Assembly: GCA_030549175.1 (NCBI GenBank)
Contig: JAUKUA010000003.1
Location: forward strand, 496,001 to 560,000
Source: Lasiosphaeris hirsuta
Lineage: Eukaryota > Ascomycota > Sordariomycetes > Sordariales > Lasiosphaeriaceae
Direction: 5' to 3'
Length of the DNA: 64,000 bases
Positions 33,249-43,438 of this stretch are shown piece by piece. The notes beneath the pieces are model-generated. The model saw only the letters and a program-made list of their open reading frames with translations, made no database searches and was not told the DNA's origin. Positions within the stretch are counted from its first letter, which is position 1; every line of letters begins with the position of its first letter. Both the position numbers and the translations under genes were made by a program.

Positions 33249-33450
33249 CCGCGAGACCGAGTGTTGGTTGGCCGACGTCAGCCTATCGGCGTCCCGCAGC
33301 GGTATCGGTGCCAAGAATAGCCGCTGCGGCTTATTATCAACGACTCGCTCGCACCCTATCTAGCGACCCCTCGTTACCAACTCTCTCACTCTCGGAAGTA
33401 ATGTTCTAAAGCCCCGAAAGAGCGGTGCGACCGGCTGCCGGATCATAGAC

Positions 33451-34730
33451 ATGCGCTTGATCAACACAGAATCCCTCGATTTTGGGGAGTATATCGGCAA
33501 TAAAGTACCAGAATACGCCATTCTCTCACATACATGGGGGAGATGGCGAGCTCAAGTACCAGACCTGGATACAGCCCCAGGGTCGCCAAGAGCACGTCGA
33601 TGAAAAAGGCTTCGTCAAGATCATCAAAGTATGCGAGGAGGCGAAGAAGCACTTATTGCAGCATATCTGGATAGATACTGTCTGCATCAACAAAGAGAGC
33701 TCGGCGGAGCTGAGCGAGGCAATCAACTCCATGTTTGCATGGTATCGGCGTGCGGCTGTGTGCTTTGCGTTTCTCGAAGACTTTACTTTCGAGCCCACCG
33801 ACGTCAAACCTCTCTCGATACCCTGGGCCGCTCGAGGTGGTTTACCCGAGGCTGGACACTCCAAGAGCTCCTTGCCCCTCACCAAGTGCTGTTCTTCAAT
33901 TCCCAATGGACCCTGTTCGGCACTAAAAAATCACTACATGGGGAGATCACTCGCATTACAAACATTGAAAATTTCTATCTCCAAATCCCAGAATTCGTTA
34001 CGCAGGCATCCATTGCTAAGCGTATAGCGTAGGCTTCGGCAAGGTCTTACGACGCGTGAGGAAGACACTGCATACTGCCTGATGGGTATATTCGAGATCA
34101 ACATGCCGCTGCTTTATGGCGAGGGCCCAAGAGCATTCATTCATGCGTCTCCAAGAAGAAATTATCAAGCAAAGCAACGACCATAGCATATTTTGTTGGT
34201 CGTGGCCCACGCTAAAGGTTGCAAACTGGAAAGACATGCACTCGAATTGGTCCGGATTTCTGGCCCCAAGCCCAAGCTACTTTTCCAGCAGTGGAAACTA
34301 TTTTCCCCGCCAAGACCAGCAATACAATAAGCTCGGCCAGGGGGGTGTGATATATTCTGACTACCAGATCACCAATAGTTGACTGCGTATCACCCTGCCA
34401 GTGCTGAGGTGCTCCCGAGGAAAGCTCAAGCTAGTTATCGTCAATGTAACTTGCGGGCGGAATGAGGGGCCTGTTTGTATTTGTGCTGAGAATACGCTTG
34501 AGGGAGAACTTCAATGGGCCCGATCGACGCTCTCGGCCAGCCCTATATGGATCCCGGCGGAATGGGCCTTGGGTTCCCAGTTCAGCACGTTATACCTGTT
34601 CCACGAGCATGGCAAGCAGCTGTTCAACAACCGATTGGCTTCTTTAGTACTAAATTGGGTGAGTAACAAGCCATTCCAACCGCTTCATTATAGCTCCAGG
34701 CTAACACTGGCCCTTTTTAGCCCGTAACCG
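33451..34730 (+). pseudogene. HET-domain (heterokaryon incompatibility) pseudogene
   Basis: Starts with a normal HET opening: MRLINTESLDF...EYAILSHTWG. The frame then breaks at a five-G run (33536-33540). In the next frame come HIWIDTVCINKESSAELSEA and INSMFAWYRRAAVCFAFLED. After another shift follow SRWFTRGWTLQELLAPHQVL and TKKSLHGEITRIT. An in-frame TAG at 34030-34032 stands where relatives have Trp (RIA-stop-ASAR), then further shifts, MGIFEINMPLLYGEG, MRLQEEIIKQSNDHSIFCW and an internal TGA before LRITLPVL. HET proteins trigger cell death on non-self fusion; this copy has at least three frameshifts and two stops and cannot make one. It is a young relic, since each conserved block is still legible. 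It has no partner gene beside it. Confidence 0.88.
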
Positions 34731-36142
34731 TAGCTACAACATACGGCATTCTCCCCATCCACTCACCCGCCGCCTCCAACAGGTCTTGGAGCCAGCAACA
34801 CGCCGAAGAGGTCGCCATCCCGCCGGCTAGCTACAGTGCAGTCGTTGGTCTGCAATCCCGCCTTGGTTCGGCTGGTATTTAGCAATCCATACGCGTGCTA
34901 GGGACGTTACCTGTACTGTCGATAAATAGCCAACCCAGCCCACCACTAGCGATTGTCTTGGCCATATTCACCGCGGACGCGCGCGAGGATACGTGGAAGG
35001 TCTCGATCATGGTATGGGTGGGTAGTGAGAGTTCGGTGTACGAGGTTCCCCGGGTGAGCCCTTTGACGAGAGCATGTTTGAACTACCTGGGCTCCAGATG
35101 AGGCTGGCGGGGTTGAGGACGTTGGTGACGCTGGAGCTGCTGGTTCCTTTGGAATCTGCGTTCAGGGTAATTGTGGGAAAAGGGGAAATGATGCAGGTAA
35201 GGCCTGTCATGATCGCGTTGGAGGATAAGCATTTGGTTTTGGTGGAGCGTGGCGAAGTGTAAGTCACTATTGGGGGTGGGGGAGGGTGTTGCTAGTTGGG
35301 CGCCATGACTCAATTCTTTATCTCTAGTCATCGTGGAACTCATATAAAAGGCCAGGACCAACAAACCTAACAATGATGTTGCATGGCGGCTCGTCTTTCA
35401 GACTCTGTTTGGGTGTTGTCACTGCAAAACTGTGGGCAAACACAACATCTGCATTAGTCACGGTACAGTGATCTCGCGAGACCCTTACCCCTCCTCCCTA
35501 TATGATGTCAGGATCGACCTGCGAAAACTCAATACCCTTTCATCCCTCCAACTGCCTACTGCACCAAGTGCTGGAGATCTGAGGCTTGTGATGAGCGATC
35601 ACATTACAATTTTCTTTGATCAGGCCACGCCCCACGCGGCGTAAGTCACCACCTAACCGGGTCATTAACTCTCTCCTATCAGCACCTCATTTCACCTCGA
35701 GCTCCAAAGATTAATAAGCATGGAAGTTTGGGAATGAGCTCGTAGCTAAGGGATGCCTTTCTACTCAGCTTTGACCTTTGCTCGCATTTGCTATACCAAG
35801 AGCATAAAATGCACTCAAGACCTCAAAGTCGATTTCTACATGCATCTCAGCCTTTGCCCGTATACCTATCCTACGCCTCTGGACCCATTAACACTGTCTC
35901 TTTACCTTCTTCCACTGACCTGACTAGAAGGGGTCATTGACTTCTGACTCGCCCACTTCCTCAACTGAACATTGGCTCTACTCCTCATCCACTCGGAGAT
36001 AGACGCACAAGACCCATCTTCGACACCAATCACAAAGCCAAAGCCTCGGCTTCTGATGGATACCATACCACGGGATGGCCTCACTGGCTGTATTTCACAA
36101 TGATCCACACCAACTCTTGGGCGGTGGCGGAGGGAAATATAC
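34731..36142. other. gene-poor stretch with short frame remnants
   Basis: A segment around 34960-35270 keeps short open stretches (REDTWKVSIMVWVGSESSVY) that could be the eroded tail of the HET pseudogene or another gene. No continuous coding region can be supported. Base composition is AT-richer from about 35.3 kb. Confidence 0.4.
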
Positions 36143-36361
36143 TTGATGAGTATTGATCAGAGGAACTTTCGCGGAGCGGTTTCCAGCTTTTTGTCAATAC
36201 TCCACAACTTTCATCTCACAACTGAACAGACCCGGGCCGAACTTCCCATGCTACGCGTCTGTCGAGAATCAAGGCGGTTCATGATTGCCCGTTTTGGGAA
36301 GCCGGGCCGTCATAACATCTTCTTTTGGACCCCCCTACAAGGACTACCGAAACCGGAGTGA
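36143..36361 (+). pseudogene. fragment resembling 2EXR/F-box-like protein
   Basis: A 72-codon frame containing ELPMLRVCRESRRFMIARFG, the 'L-x-VCRESR' segment typical of 2EXR-type fungal proteins. No N-terminal LPxE-IRxxIW segment and no C-terminal part follow in frame. Probably a fragment; related intact motifs occur in the two pseudogenes at 37.5-40.2 kb. Confidence 0.4.
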
Positions 36362-36564
36362 ACCTCAGGGTACAGTTCCCTTTCCCAAGCTCGAGACATT
36401 TGAGATACACCACCCGAGATCTGCAGAGAAGATGAATCACGGGTCTCAGATCGTGGATTACGGCTCACATAAAGGGTGTCCGAGTTGGGTGTGCTTGGAG
36501 CCCGGGGAGGTTTTATGGCTTCCAAAATGCCCACACAATCTTCTGGGAGATTCATACCTATACA

Positions 36565-36595
36565 TTCCATCAACACCCGGGGGGTGTTGATGGAA
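36565..36595. repeat. perfect inverted repeat, 14-bp arms, 3-nt loop
   Basis: Arms 36565-36578 and 36582-36595 are exact reverse complements around GGG. It would form a strong hairpin in RNA or single-stranded DNA. Confidence 0.9.
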
Positions 36596-37556
36596 GATCT
36601 ACCTGGCACTCACCATTCAAGCATCTGAAGGCGATTATTGTTAGCTGAGCACATTGCACAGCAAGTGCCGAAGAGTTGGGTCCAGCGCTCGCCAACCCCA
36701 ATTTGCCTTCCCCGCCCTGTGCGGTCAACGTGCCACTGGCAGCACGGGGATGACCACCGTAGCCAAACAGCACGATAGTCTGGGTATTAAAGGATGATGT
36801 CCCCACAATGGGGACAATAATCCTGCAGACTGACGGCTTCGAGTTGTGTGGCGGTGGAAGTGAGGAAGACTATTGGGAGAGTCTGGGTGCGATCGACGAT
36901 TGGTGAGCCGGGTGGTGCTGGCACGGAAGCGTTGGGGTTGTCGGGGACTGGGCAATGAATGGTATTGTAGGAGAGCAGGAGCTTACGTGGTAAAGAAAGA
37001 TACCGGCCTTGTCCCTTCAAGCTCTTGAAGTTACTTGTCACGCGTCGTGACACTCAATGCGTCAACAGCGTCGAGCTTTTCCGGCAGCGAAATCCTGCAG
37101 CGTTATCCTCAGAGCTTTGAGGCTGGATACGATATTTTCAGCACCTAGTAAGTTTTCTAGGCCTCAGGGCTTTGACATCGTCCACCCAGCACCAGCACCA
37201 GCACCAGCACCAGCACTAGCGTCAACCCACCAAGAGCTAGTGAGACTACCACCTGGCACGCACACAACCCCATATCCCCGTAAAAGATACGCAACAACGC
37301 AGCAGCCCAAAAAAATATGTGTGTTGCGTTTTGAAACATAGAGAAAGCTCAACAAGTGCCTTACTCCTGACAGCCACTTTTCCGCTTTTCAACTGTGTCA
37401 CGGTCACTAGCGCCGACGGTAGCCTGTCTGTCGCCTTGCCTCGGCCAATCAGCGTCGGAATAACCCAGCGACCAAGGTTATTCACGTGATCGTGTTGCCT
37501 TCAAGGAAAGTCGACTACATTAATTATATACAACCAAGTACCTCTCGACGCAAAAC
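36596..37556. other. intergenic, no supported gene
   Basis: A minus-strand 88-codon ORF (36787..37053) ends in DYCPHCGDIIL but has no other recognisable feature. A CACCAG hexanucleotide repeat lies near 37187-37217. Confidence 0.4.
37187..37217. repeat. (CACCAG)n short tandem repeat
   Basis: About five hexanucleotide units with one terminal mismatch. Confidence 0.8.
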
Positions 37557-38827
37557 ATGTCTACCCCGATCAGCCAAATTATCTCAATCACCGGCCTCCG
37601 CCGATACAAATGACACAACGTCGTTGATGAGACCCCGAACTTGTTCCGTTGCGTCCACAGCGACGCAAAAGACAAGGCCCCCGTTAAGAATGAGTTGGTT
37701 GTCTGGAAGCCAACACCCTCAATCACACAGCCCGGACATGATCCGCTTTTCGCCATCTTCTCAGATCTACCTGCCGAGGTCCGAGAGAAGATTTGGCTCT
37801 CAGTCTTGGACCCTGTTGAGCTAGAGGGGAAGTTCTGGTGGGAGTATAGCGATTGGAACGCCCGCATGATCTTGTTTCAGCAGACCTGGGAGCGACGCCG
37901 GTGGGCAGACGTGGTTTTATACTGCGTCAACCAGGAGTCTCGTGCCCTCGCCATAATGCATTATGGCATGCCGACCAGACACTCCATCCCTTTCCATCCT
38001 ATGGCTGACTCCTTCCTCATCAACATCGAGGATCATGATTACTGCGGTTCGGAGATCGATGACATCAACTGGGTCAAGGGCTGGCTCCGCGGCATTGAAC
38101 GCTGCAAGCACTGCTTTCGGACTGGCGGGCAGCGCAATTTCTCTGCCGCTGTACTGCGTGTTGGGTCATCCCACCATGCTGTTTCCTTCGGCCTCGCCAA
38201 CCTCATCAGGATGGTGACCATCTCCGTCTCGGAGGAAGGACAGAGGTGGGATTCGGTGGCAGTTCTCAGACTAAGATGATGGTGCTAATTCGCTGGCTCA
38301 CCATCTTCTGCCCGCATATCGAGTGCCTCCGCTTTGACGCGGAGAAACTCAACGATGAAATCCTCAGTACTCACCAGAAATACAATCGTCAAACCCAGAA
38401 CGCCTTCAGCTGGGTTTGGCTGGCAATAATGGATGCTCTGGCGGACCTTACCGAGCCCAAACCCGTCGTGGACGATTCGGACTTGGTGCCGTTCAAGCAT
38501 TTGAGGAGCATGGTGGTCGGACGCAACACCGGCCGCCTGAAAAGTCTCGCCAAGCACCGCCACGAGTACAAGGTGGCGCGGGACCCATCTGAAGATTTCC
38601 AACCGGCCAAGATCCCCCGGCCAATTCACACCACTGACAGTTGGAGGGTGCTCCGGAGCGAGGATACGCGGGCACAGGCCAATTCATTGGTCTGGTGCCA
38701 AAAGGACCTGACTCCGTCAGTCGAAACCATGGTCCTTGAACAGGACGGGTTCGCAGACCCTGGTGCTCCTGGAAATGAAACTTACTCGGAGTTTGGCGAG
38801 CGTCGTATACACGGCCTAGAGACGTGA
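37557..38827 (+). pseudogene. 2EXR/F-box-like protein pseudogene, copy 1
   Basis: ATG at 37557 followed after 18 codons by TGA (37611-37613). The same frame then continues with VVDETPNLFRCVHSDAKDK, FAIFSDLPAEVREKIWLSVL (the 2EXR/F-box-like segment), WADVVLYCVNQESRALAIMH and HSIPFHPMADSF. It breaks near 38265-38280, after which another frame carries on (RWLTIFCPHIECLRFDAEKL, DLVPFKHLRSMVVG) to TGA at 38825-38827. Alignment by eye with copy 2 shows the two open stretches belong to one protein of about 420 residues. Such proteins are numerous, fast-evolving and of unknown function in Pezizomycotina. One stop plus one shift suggests recent inactivation, unless the start lies after the TGA. Confidence 0.7.
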
Positions 38828-39193
38828 TGGTAATGACCTGGGTGGGGGTTACATATCTTGGGTAACTAAAATACTATCCGGATTGGAGTGGATTTGATAT
38901 TCTGTTCACCAACTCTTGGTTCCTTTTTTTTTGTGAAACAATTAGTTAGGTATTTTAGGAGGATGCCCGCACACACAGGAAGGAACATGTTGGCTGTATT
39001 GAAGAGAGTCTGTTTTGCGCCTAAGGTCCAGAGCGCTGCAAGCGCTCCTACATCCGCAGTTAGACCCCTGAGCGCTCTAGGGAGCGGTCAACGCCACGGA
39101 CTCGGAGTGTAGAGGCCATAATAACACAATTACACCAAGCAATCCATGATCGCTGCAACACCATGAAAGCACCGTGATGTTGCCATCACAGAC

Positions 39194-40200
39194 ATGGACC
39201 ATTACCACTGGAGCGATGTTATCAACCGCAACCGGCATGCGCTGCGCTGTGTCCCCGAAGATGAGGCTCGAGAGAACCCTCACCCTAATGCCCCTGCCTC
39301 TGAATCTCGCCGTGTTGAAGGCTCAGGATCCAGTGCCATGGGGGAGTTCACCCTCTTCTCAAACCTCCCCTTTAAGTTACGGGGACAAATTTGGCTGTCA
39401 ATGGTCGAGCCGTTTCAGCTACCTGCTCGCCTCTATACCTATGAGGCGGCAATCGGCAACTCCGAGAGATTGATGATGGACTCAATTCCATACAAGATGC
39501 GGGAGTGGGCAGACGTGATCCTGTATCGGATCAACAAAGAGTCACGGTGGTTTGACTGCTCGCATTTTGGGCCACCCCGACTACCATTCGATCCCGTTCA
39601 ACCCACGGACGGATAGCTTGCTCATTCCACTAGATAATATACACCACGACACTCTCCCCCCATTCATGTCAGAGCGGGAGGCTAGCTTATTCTGCACCAC
39701 TTACTTCTCAACCCAGGCCGATGCCGAGAGTGCGACAGCCATGGTCAACATCTGGGACCTGTCTGCTGGAAAGTTTGGAACGTACCACTCTCTCCTAGCC
39801 TCGTTAGTAGGCCGGATCATGACGGTCTCCTTTCGCGTCTCTCCCCGACGCCAGAGCATACTCAAAATGCACGACTTCAAGGACCACGCAGCGGCAGTCG
39901 CGCGATGGATACATAGGCACCTACCGCGCATCGAAACCATTGAGCTCCAGGCCGACCTGCTGGACCACGCCGTGCTGGCGAATCGCCGGCTTCCATCCCG
40001 CCACACAGGCCGCGTACAGTTGGCCATGGCTGGCATTGATGGACGGCCTAGCCCTCCTAAAGAGGACATCCGCAGACCCAAGGGATATGGACCTTGTCCC
40101 TTTCCCCCGCCTGAAGCGCTTCGTCTCGGGGCGTGGGGGCGTCCCCGAGTTCGTCACTAGTACCCGGTACTGGCACACCCTGTGTGACTTCCATTTCTAG
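39194..40200 (+). pseudogene. 2EXR/F-box-like protein pseudogene, copy 2
   Basis: Opens with MDHYHWSDVINRNRHALRCV, then FTLFSNLPFKLRGQIWLSMV (the counterpart of FSDLPAEVREKIWLSVL in copy 1) and WADVILYRINKESRW. A one-base excess in TTT near 39550 shifts the frame. The next frame has ARILGHPDYHSIPFNPRTDS, VGRIMTVSFRVSPRRQSILK and RWIHRHLPRIETIELQADLL. A second shift near 40000-40040 leads to LALMDGLALL and DLVPFPRLKRFVSG, ending at 40200. It is a tandem duplicate of copy 1, about 370 nt downstream of it, and is inactivated by different lesions, so the two decayed independently. Confidence 0.75.
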
Positions 40201-40397
40201 AGGGTGGGCAACTCCATGATCGAAATCGCCCCTTACCTATACGAGAGCGGCCCTGAGTCCCTCCGCTGACCTTTCACTCTGATGTTCCGCAACTGTGGCA
40301 CCGAAGGAAACAGAGTCTGCGGAAGGAAGCAAGCCTGAGATTTTCACATTCCGAATCTCCTCTAGCAGCTAGGTAACTTTTCTTGGAGCTAGCGGGT

Positions 40398-40399
<2 letters not shown>

Positions 40400-40436
<37 letters not shown>
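40400..40436. repeat. poly-T tract (37 nt)
   Basis: Uninterrupted T run between the 2EXR pseudogenes and paralogue A. If transcribed from the minus strand it would be a poly-A tail-like remnant, but no retroelement sequence flanks it. Confidence 0.95.
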
Positions 40437-40437
<1 letters not shown>

Positions 40438-40995
40438 GCCAGGCACTTGCCTTCTCAGGTCCCGCCCCACTTTCTGCGTCAAGACAAACAAACACGCCAA
40501 ATCATTCACTCAAGACCGTGACCATTTTCATCCTGTCTGCCACACGCGTTTTCTAAAGCGGGCGATTTGGGACCGTGCTTTTTTTTGCCCTCTACGAAAG
40601 AAAAAAAGGCTGCTGGCAATCCCCCACCCAGCAACCACAACCCAACCGTGACAACCTCACCTTGAACACTCACCTTGGACGCTCACCTTGGATCACAACC
40701 AACCTTTTGTCAACCTTCACTTCTGCCTTTTGTATCTGTGAGAGGAGAGAACCTTGACACCTCTATCATCTACTGTCATCATCTTTTTGACTCCTTGAGT
40801 TGTTGACCATACCCTTGTCATCATTGGCTCTTTGGGTTTTGATCATCAATATTACCATCTTTGCATTGTATTCACCCTCGCCCCCTCGCTTGCCGACGCC
40901 GAGCCTACACCATCTTGCTCTCTTTTACGAATTTCGCCGAGTCTAATTCAGCACAAACACTCTCGACACGACAAGACCATTGTCAAGAGCACACC

Positions 40996-42313
40996 ATGGC
41001 TTACTTTGCCGGTCTTTCTTTGCCCATGCCCTCCCTGGGCGGCAATGGCCATTTCAAAACCGAGTCTGCCGTCTTTGGCACTGCTCACACTCGCAAACGC
41101 CTCTCGTCGATGAAAAAGGGCATCAAGAACGCCTTCAAAAAGACATTCCGCCTAAAGACCAAGGGACAAGCAAAAGTCCCGCAAGTTGTGTCAGGCTTGC
41201 TGTCTTCCACCCATCAAGTCCCACACACCGGCAACTCGGGCATCAAAAGCAGCATCGCAGCGGAGCCACAGTGTAGCCTAGTTGCTGAGGGCGATGCCCC
41301 TGATGTCGAGGCAGGGCGCAACATTGCCGATTCCCTCTCCATTGTTGGCCTGAACGATTCCATTTACGAAGTGGATATGAGCGAATTCTCCTATCTATCC
41401 GACGAGATTTCCGACCAGGGAGAGGCCATTCCGCAAAGCGCAAGCACGACCTCCTTGTGCCAGCTCATTCTCGGCGAGAAGGCTGATGGTCCCCAAACTG
41501 AGGCCAATCAAGACAGCATTGCCGTCGAGAATGGGAACGCCGAGGCTGATGACATCCTCGACATCGTTAATCTATACTTGGCTGACGCAGACGAGATCGA
41601 TATTGAAGCATTCTTGGCAGCCACCGCCGAGGCGATTGCTGAGCGCGTCAGGGAGAGGGCCCGGGCCCAGATCATTCTTGATCGCGCCAAGACGTTGGTC
41701 CAGCTCACTTCTGCTGAGGAAACGAAGACGTCGGCATCACACGCGGAAGGAAATGTGGGCAGGTGGGTCCCTTTCCTACGCCGAAGATAGAGTGAAGCAA
41801 AGGATAGTTCAAGCTGACAGAGTACACAGAAGCACCTTCACATCCACCAACGCGGGCGCAACGGCCGATACCACCTGCATCATCGCGGCCCCGACCCCCG
41901 TGTACCCGCCCGGTTTCCACAACAGGAACTGGATGGTCGACCTCGACGAGGAAGACTCCGAAAGCTCGGATGACAGTGTAATCACCTGCATCCATGACGG
42001 CCTGACCCCAGCGACCACCTTTGGTGACATCAGTTGGCCGTCGCTCGCTTTCCATCTCGCGGATGGAATCGACACCTCTCCACGCCTGCTAGACGGCGAA
42101 AACGAGAAACGCAGCTCGGACGCACTTGCGTCCCAGTGCCGGACCGCAGCGGCCATGAACGGCTGGGACGTACCTACCGCGATTTCCAAGGTGATTTGGG
42201 GTCCCGATGAGGACGGAGAGTTAACGGCCCTTTTTGGAGTGGTAGCCGACGGAGCTGCCTACACTATGAAGGAGATTTGTGATGCTCAACGACGAAGGGC
42301 TGATGCACTCTGA
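40996..42313 (+). CDS. paralogue A of the tandem 'amber' family (no amber), unknown function
   Basis: Exons 40996..41762 and 41830..42313 (67-nt intron, phase 2) give 416 aa. Features: MAYFAGLSLPMPSLGG, a basic stretch (MKKGIKNAFKKTFRLKTKG), a Ser/Asp/Glu-rich middle, an Ala/Glu/Arg helix (residues about 220-250), then the intron at the same phase and position (…GR|ST…) as in B, D and E. Next comes an acidic tail, DLDEEDSESSDDSVI, which matches the pre-amber peptide of the other members (NDNDSVI in C). Here ACC, not TAG, follows. Further on, SKVIWGPDEDGELTALFG has TGG after VI and may be a diverged remnant of the post-amber module. A looks like the most divergent member and is the only one with a continuous frame. 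It lacks the tiny first exon and the 74-nt exon. No known domain. Confidence 0.75.
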
Positions 42314-43438
42314 GCCGCGGGACTTACGTTACTGCATCATTCATGTTTGGGAGGAGTTCTGCGAATGTTGGGTCTCGTCTGGTTTTGTTTACTTCTTTGT
42401 TTCTGACGTCGTTTTTTTTTGCCTCGCTACATTTGATTTTTTTTTTTTTTTTTTGGTTTGAACAGAGGGCAGGATATCACGACAGCGATGACTCGGAGTT
42501 TTTACTTGTATGTACCTTGCATCGGAACGGGATCATGAGCCACTGGCGGGTTGGGTTGGGGGAAGGCATTGGAAGGGCATTGGGAAGTAGTTTTGCATTT
42601 TGGCGGGGGAAGTCCGAGTTGGCGCATCTAATTTTAGGCATCCGCTGTATTGTACGGATTGCGGAGCAAGCCGGATGGGCTGCGCAATGGATTGTTCTGC
42701 GCTGTATGGCTGCACAAAGCCCTTGTCTCAGCACTTGTGCCCCGAGTCGCTTGTCGTGTCCCGAGCCCACGAGCCCACTTGTTGCCAGGTGACATCATTT
42801 GCTGCCTGACAAAGTCGGCAGCGGCCCGTGACGAGACGTGGCTCAGCTGCTGTTGATCCAGCGATTTGGCCGAGATCCTGCAGCCCCACACCAGCGGCCA
42901 CTCCCATGCCCGCCCCAGACCGCCCCACCTGCCGGTTCTGGCTGGATCGCTGGCCGCTGGCCGCTGGCCGCTGGCCACTCACAGCCCGCCAAAACATGGC
43001 GAGCATTGGGCACAGCAGCGCGCTTGCCAGCTTGACAAGACCCAACTTCCTGCCTTTTCATGCCGCCGAGCCCCTTCATCTTGATCAAGGTCCTCTCTGA
43101 AAATGTGGCCGCCGGTCTCTTCTCATTTCCCTGCTGTTTTCCTTCCTCGGTGATTCTTATCTTTTTCTTCTTCTTTTTTTCCCGTCCCCTTCTTCGAGGT
43201 TTTGCATCGCCATTCCCCTCGTCCTCACCCTCGCCCTCGCCCTCACCCTTGCCGTCGCCCTTCCCGTCGCCCTGCCCCAACCCCGGCGAATTTCATATCC
43301 CCAGGCACTTTGCGACCCCCGAAACACTGTCCCCCAATGCTAACAACAAGGGATTGGAGCATCACCTCCGCAGTGCAGCACACGTCTAAGCTGGCTCTGA
43401 CGTTTCTTTTCTTGCTTTGTGACATAATTCTCCAAAAG
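42314..43438. other. intergenic between paralogues A and B
   Basis: T-rich 3' flank (T runs at about 42413 and 42439), then GC-rich and C-rich low complexity. A CCCTCG-type hexamer repeat around 43220-43275 lies within the probable 5' UTR or promoter of B. The triplicated CTGGCCG near 42951-42973 is a local short repeat. Confidence 0.5.

Noticed and set aside
40400..40436. Poly-T run as the tail of a retrotransposed element
   Set aside because: No target-site duplication or reverse-transcriptase-like sequence was found next to it.
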